Shown piece by piece: positions 5,656 to 6,114 of a stretch of 6,114 nt of DNA. This DNA comes from Candidatus Poseidoniales archaeon. GTDB taxonomy: Archaea > Thermoplasmatota > Poseidoniia > Poseidoniales > Thalassarchaeaceae. How positions within the stretch are numbered: position 1 is the stretch's first letter; each line of letters begins with the position of its first letter. The translations under genes were made by a program, and so were the position numbers. The DNA lies in assembly GCA_022447885.1 (NCBI GenBank), contig JAKUTA010000078.1:1-6114 (forward strand), read 5' to 3'. The notes beneath the pieces are model-generated. The model searched no databases. It saw nothing but the letters and a program-made list of their open reading frames with translations, and had not been told where the DNA came from.

Positions 5656-6114
5656 ATGGACCAAAAGAGAGCATTGACTGAACTGGTGGGCAGCTTGGCT
5701 GTCGTTTACTTCGCGATAGGTGACGGCGGAGCGATGGCGACTGGACTTGTACTAGCCATCTTCATGATGGCGATGGGTGGGACGATCCTGCCCATGTTCA
5801 CCTTGGCACGGATGGCTACCGGCAGAGATAGCACGGAGGAGGGAGCATTGGACTTCCTCATGCAGTTGCTGGGCGGCATCATCGCAAGCAGCGTCGCAGA
5901 CGTGGACGCCATATTCGCCGACTACGATTCGGAACCTGGCAATGAGGTCACGATCCTCAAGGCGATGACCCTGGCCAACCAGCTAACGATCAACCTGACC
6001 CAGAATCCGGATCTCCCGAATCCGAGCGGTGGGCTGCTCTTCAATGCCTGCCTGCTCACGGCTGAAACGGATGCGGGTTCGCTGGGTGACGCTCTAACCC
6101 TGGCGTTGGACTAT
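5656..6114 (+). CDS. Second aquaporin (MIP)-like membrane protein, 3' end outside window
   Basis: The frame is open from ATG 5656 to the last base, giving 153 residues without a stop. The N-terminal third matches the pattern of the preceding gene: TELVGS (8-13) for the TM1 signature, GLVLAIFMMAMGG (30-42) as TM2, GGTILPMFTLA (41-51) in the place of the first NPA motif, and MQLLGGIIASS (69-79) as TM3. P46 to Q70 spans 24 residues, the spacing I recall for AqpZ. The pore Asn is again Leu, and Ile-Leu-Pro is shared by both proteins. After TM3 the chain becomes polar: residues 83-128 are rich in Asp, Asn and Pro, much longer than a usual MIP loop C. Sequence 129-153 is only mildly hydrophobic, and the second half lies beyond the window. 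Paralogy with the upstream gene is inferred from motifs and topology; overall identity looks low. Function is unknown. Confidence 0.55.
   Translation, partial: MDQKRALTELVGSLAVVYFAIGDGGAMATGLVLAIFMMAMGGTILPMFTLARMATGRDSTEEGALDFLMQLLGGIIASSVADVDAIFADYDSEPGNEVTILKAMTLANQLTINLTQNPDLPNPSGGLLFNACLLTAETDAGSLGDALTLALDY

Noticed and set aside
1..6114. CRISPR array, insertion sequence or toxin-antitoxin module
   Set aside because: No regularly spaced repeats, transposase motifs, terminal repeats or small paired toxin-like genes were seen.

Overview
The window looks like a piece of a euryarchaeal chromosome with high GC (around 60 percent by eye). It carries an archaeal information-processing gene set (sliding clamp PCNA, transcript-cleavage factor TFS, Nop5, fibrillarin) beside genes of bacterial flavour (a Sco1-type lipoprotein and the DNA glycosylase Fpg/MutM). 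TATA-like promoters, one apparently leaderless gene, and Shine-Dalgarno sequences at others all fit an archaeon. A marine Thermoplasmata-like lineage (Marine Group II/III, Poseidoniales type) is my best guess, but this is inferred from gene content and style only.

Layout. Positions 1-207 (minus strand) hold the first 69 codons of PCNA, cut by the window edge. Positions 208-509 have no gene but contain three inverted repeats. Positions 510-869 (minus) encode TFS, with a TATA-like box placed for leaderless transcription. A divergent promoter region (870-1019) separates it from the plus-strand genes. Nop5 (1020-2030) and fibrillarin (2045-2788) lie 14 nt apart, forming the protein core of the box C/D RNA 2'-O-methylation machine. 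They are followed on the same strand by a Sco1/SenC lipoprotein (2852-3511) and Fpg (3589-4527).

The last third is the most unusual part. After a gap with a good TATA box there is a 203-residue membrane protein (4747-5358). After a further structured, AT-richer gap comes a second membrane protein (5656 to the window end, incomplete). Both resemble the aquaporin/glycerol-facilitator (MIP) superfamily: the TM1 Glu-containing signature, the position of the first pore motif and the Gln-Gly motif of TM3 occur in order. The spacing from the pore-motif Pro to the TM3 Gln (23 and 24 residues) is close to the 24 I recall for E. coli AqpZ. In both, however, the hallmark NPA motif is replaced by Ile-Leu-Pro-(Val/Met), and in the complete protein the second NPA and its selectivity-filter Arg also appear lost. 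This tandem pair of NPA-less MIP-like proteins is the best candidate here for an undescribed system.

Functional links: PCNA and TFS serve replication and transcription, Nop5 and fibrillarin serve RNA modification, Sco1 handles copper or redox chemistry outside the membrane, and Fpg repairs oxidised bases. No direct functional link between these housekeeping genes and the MIP-like pair is visible.
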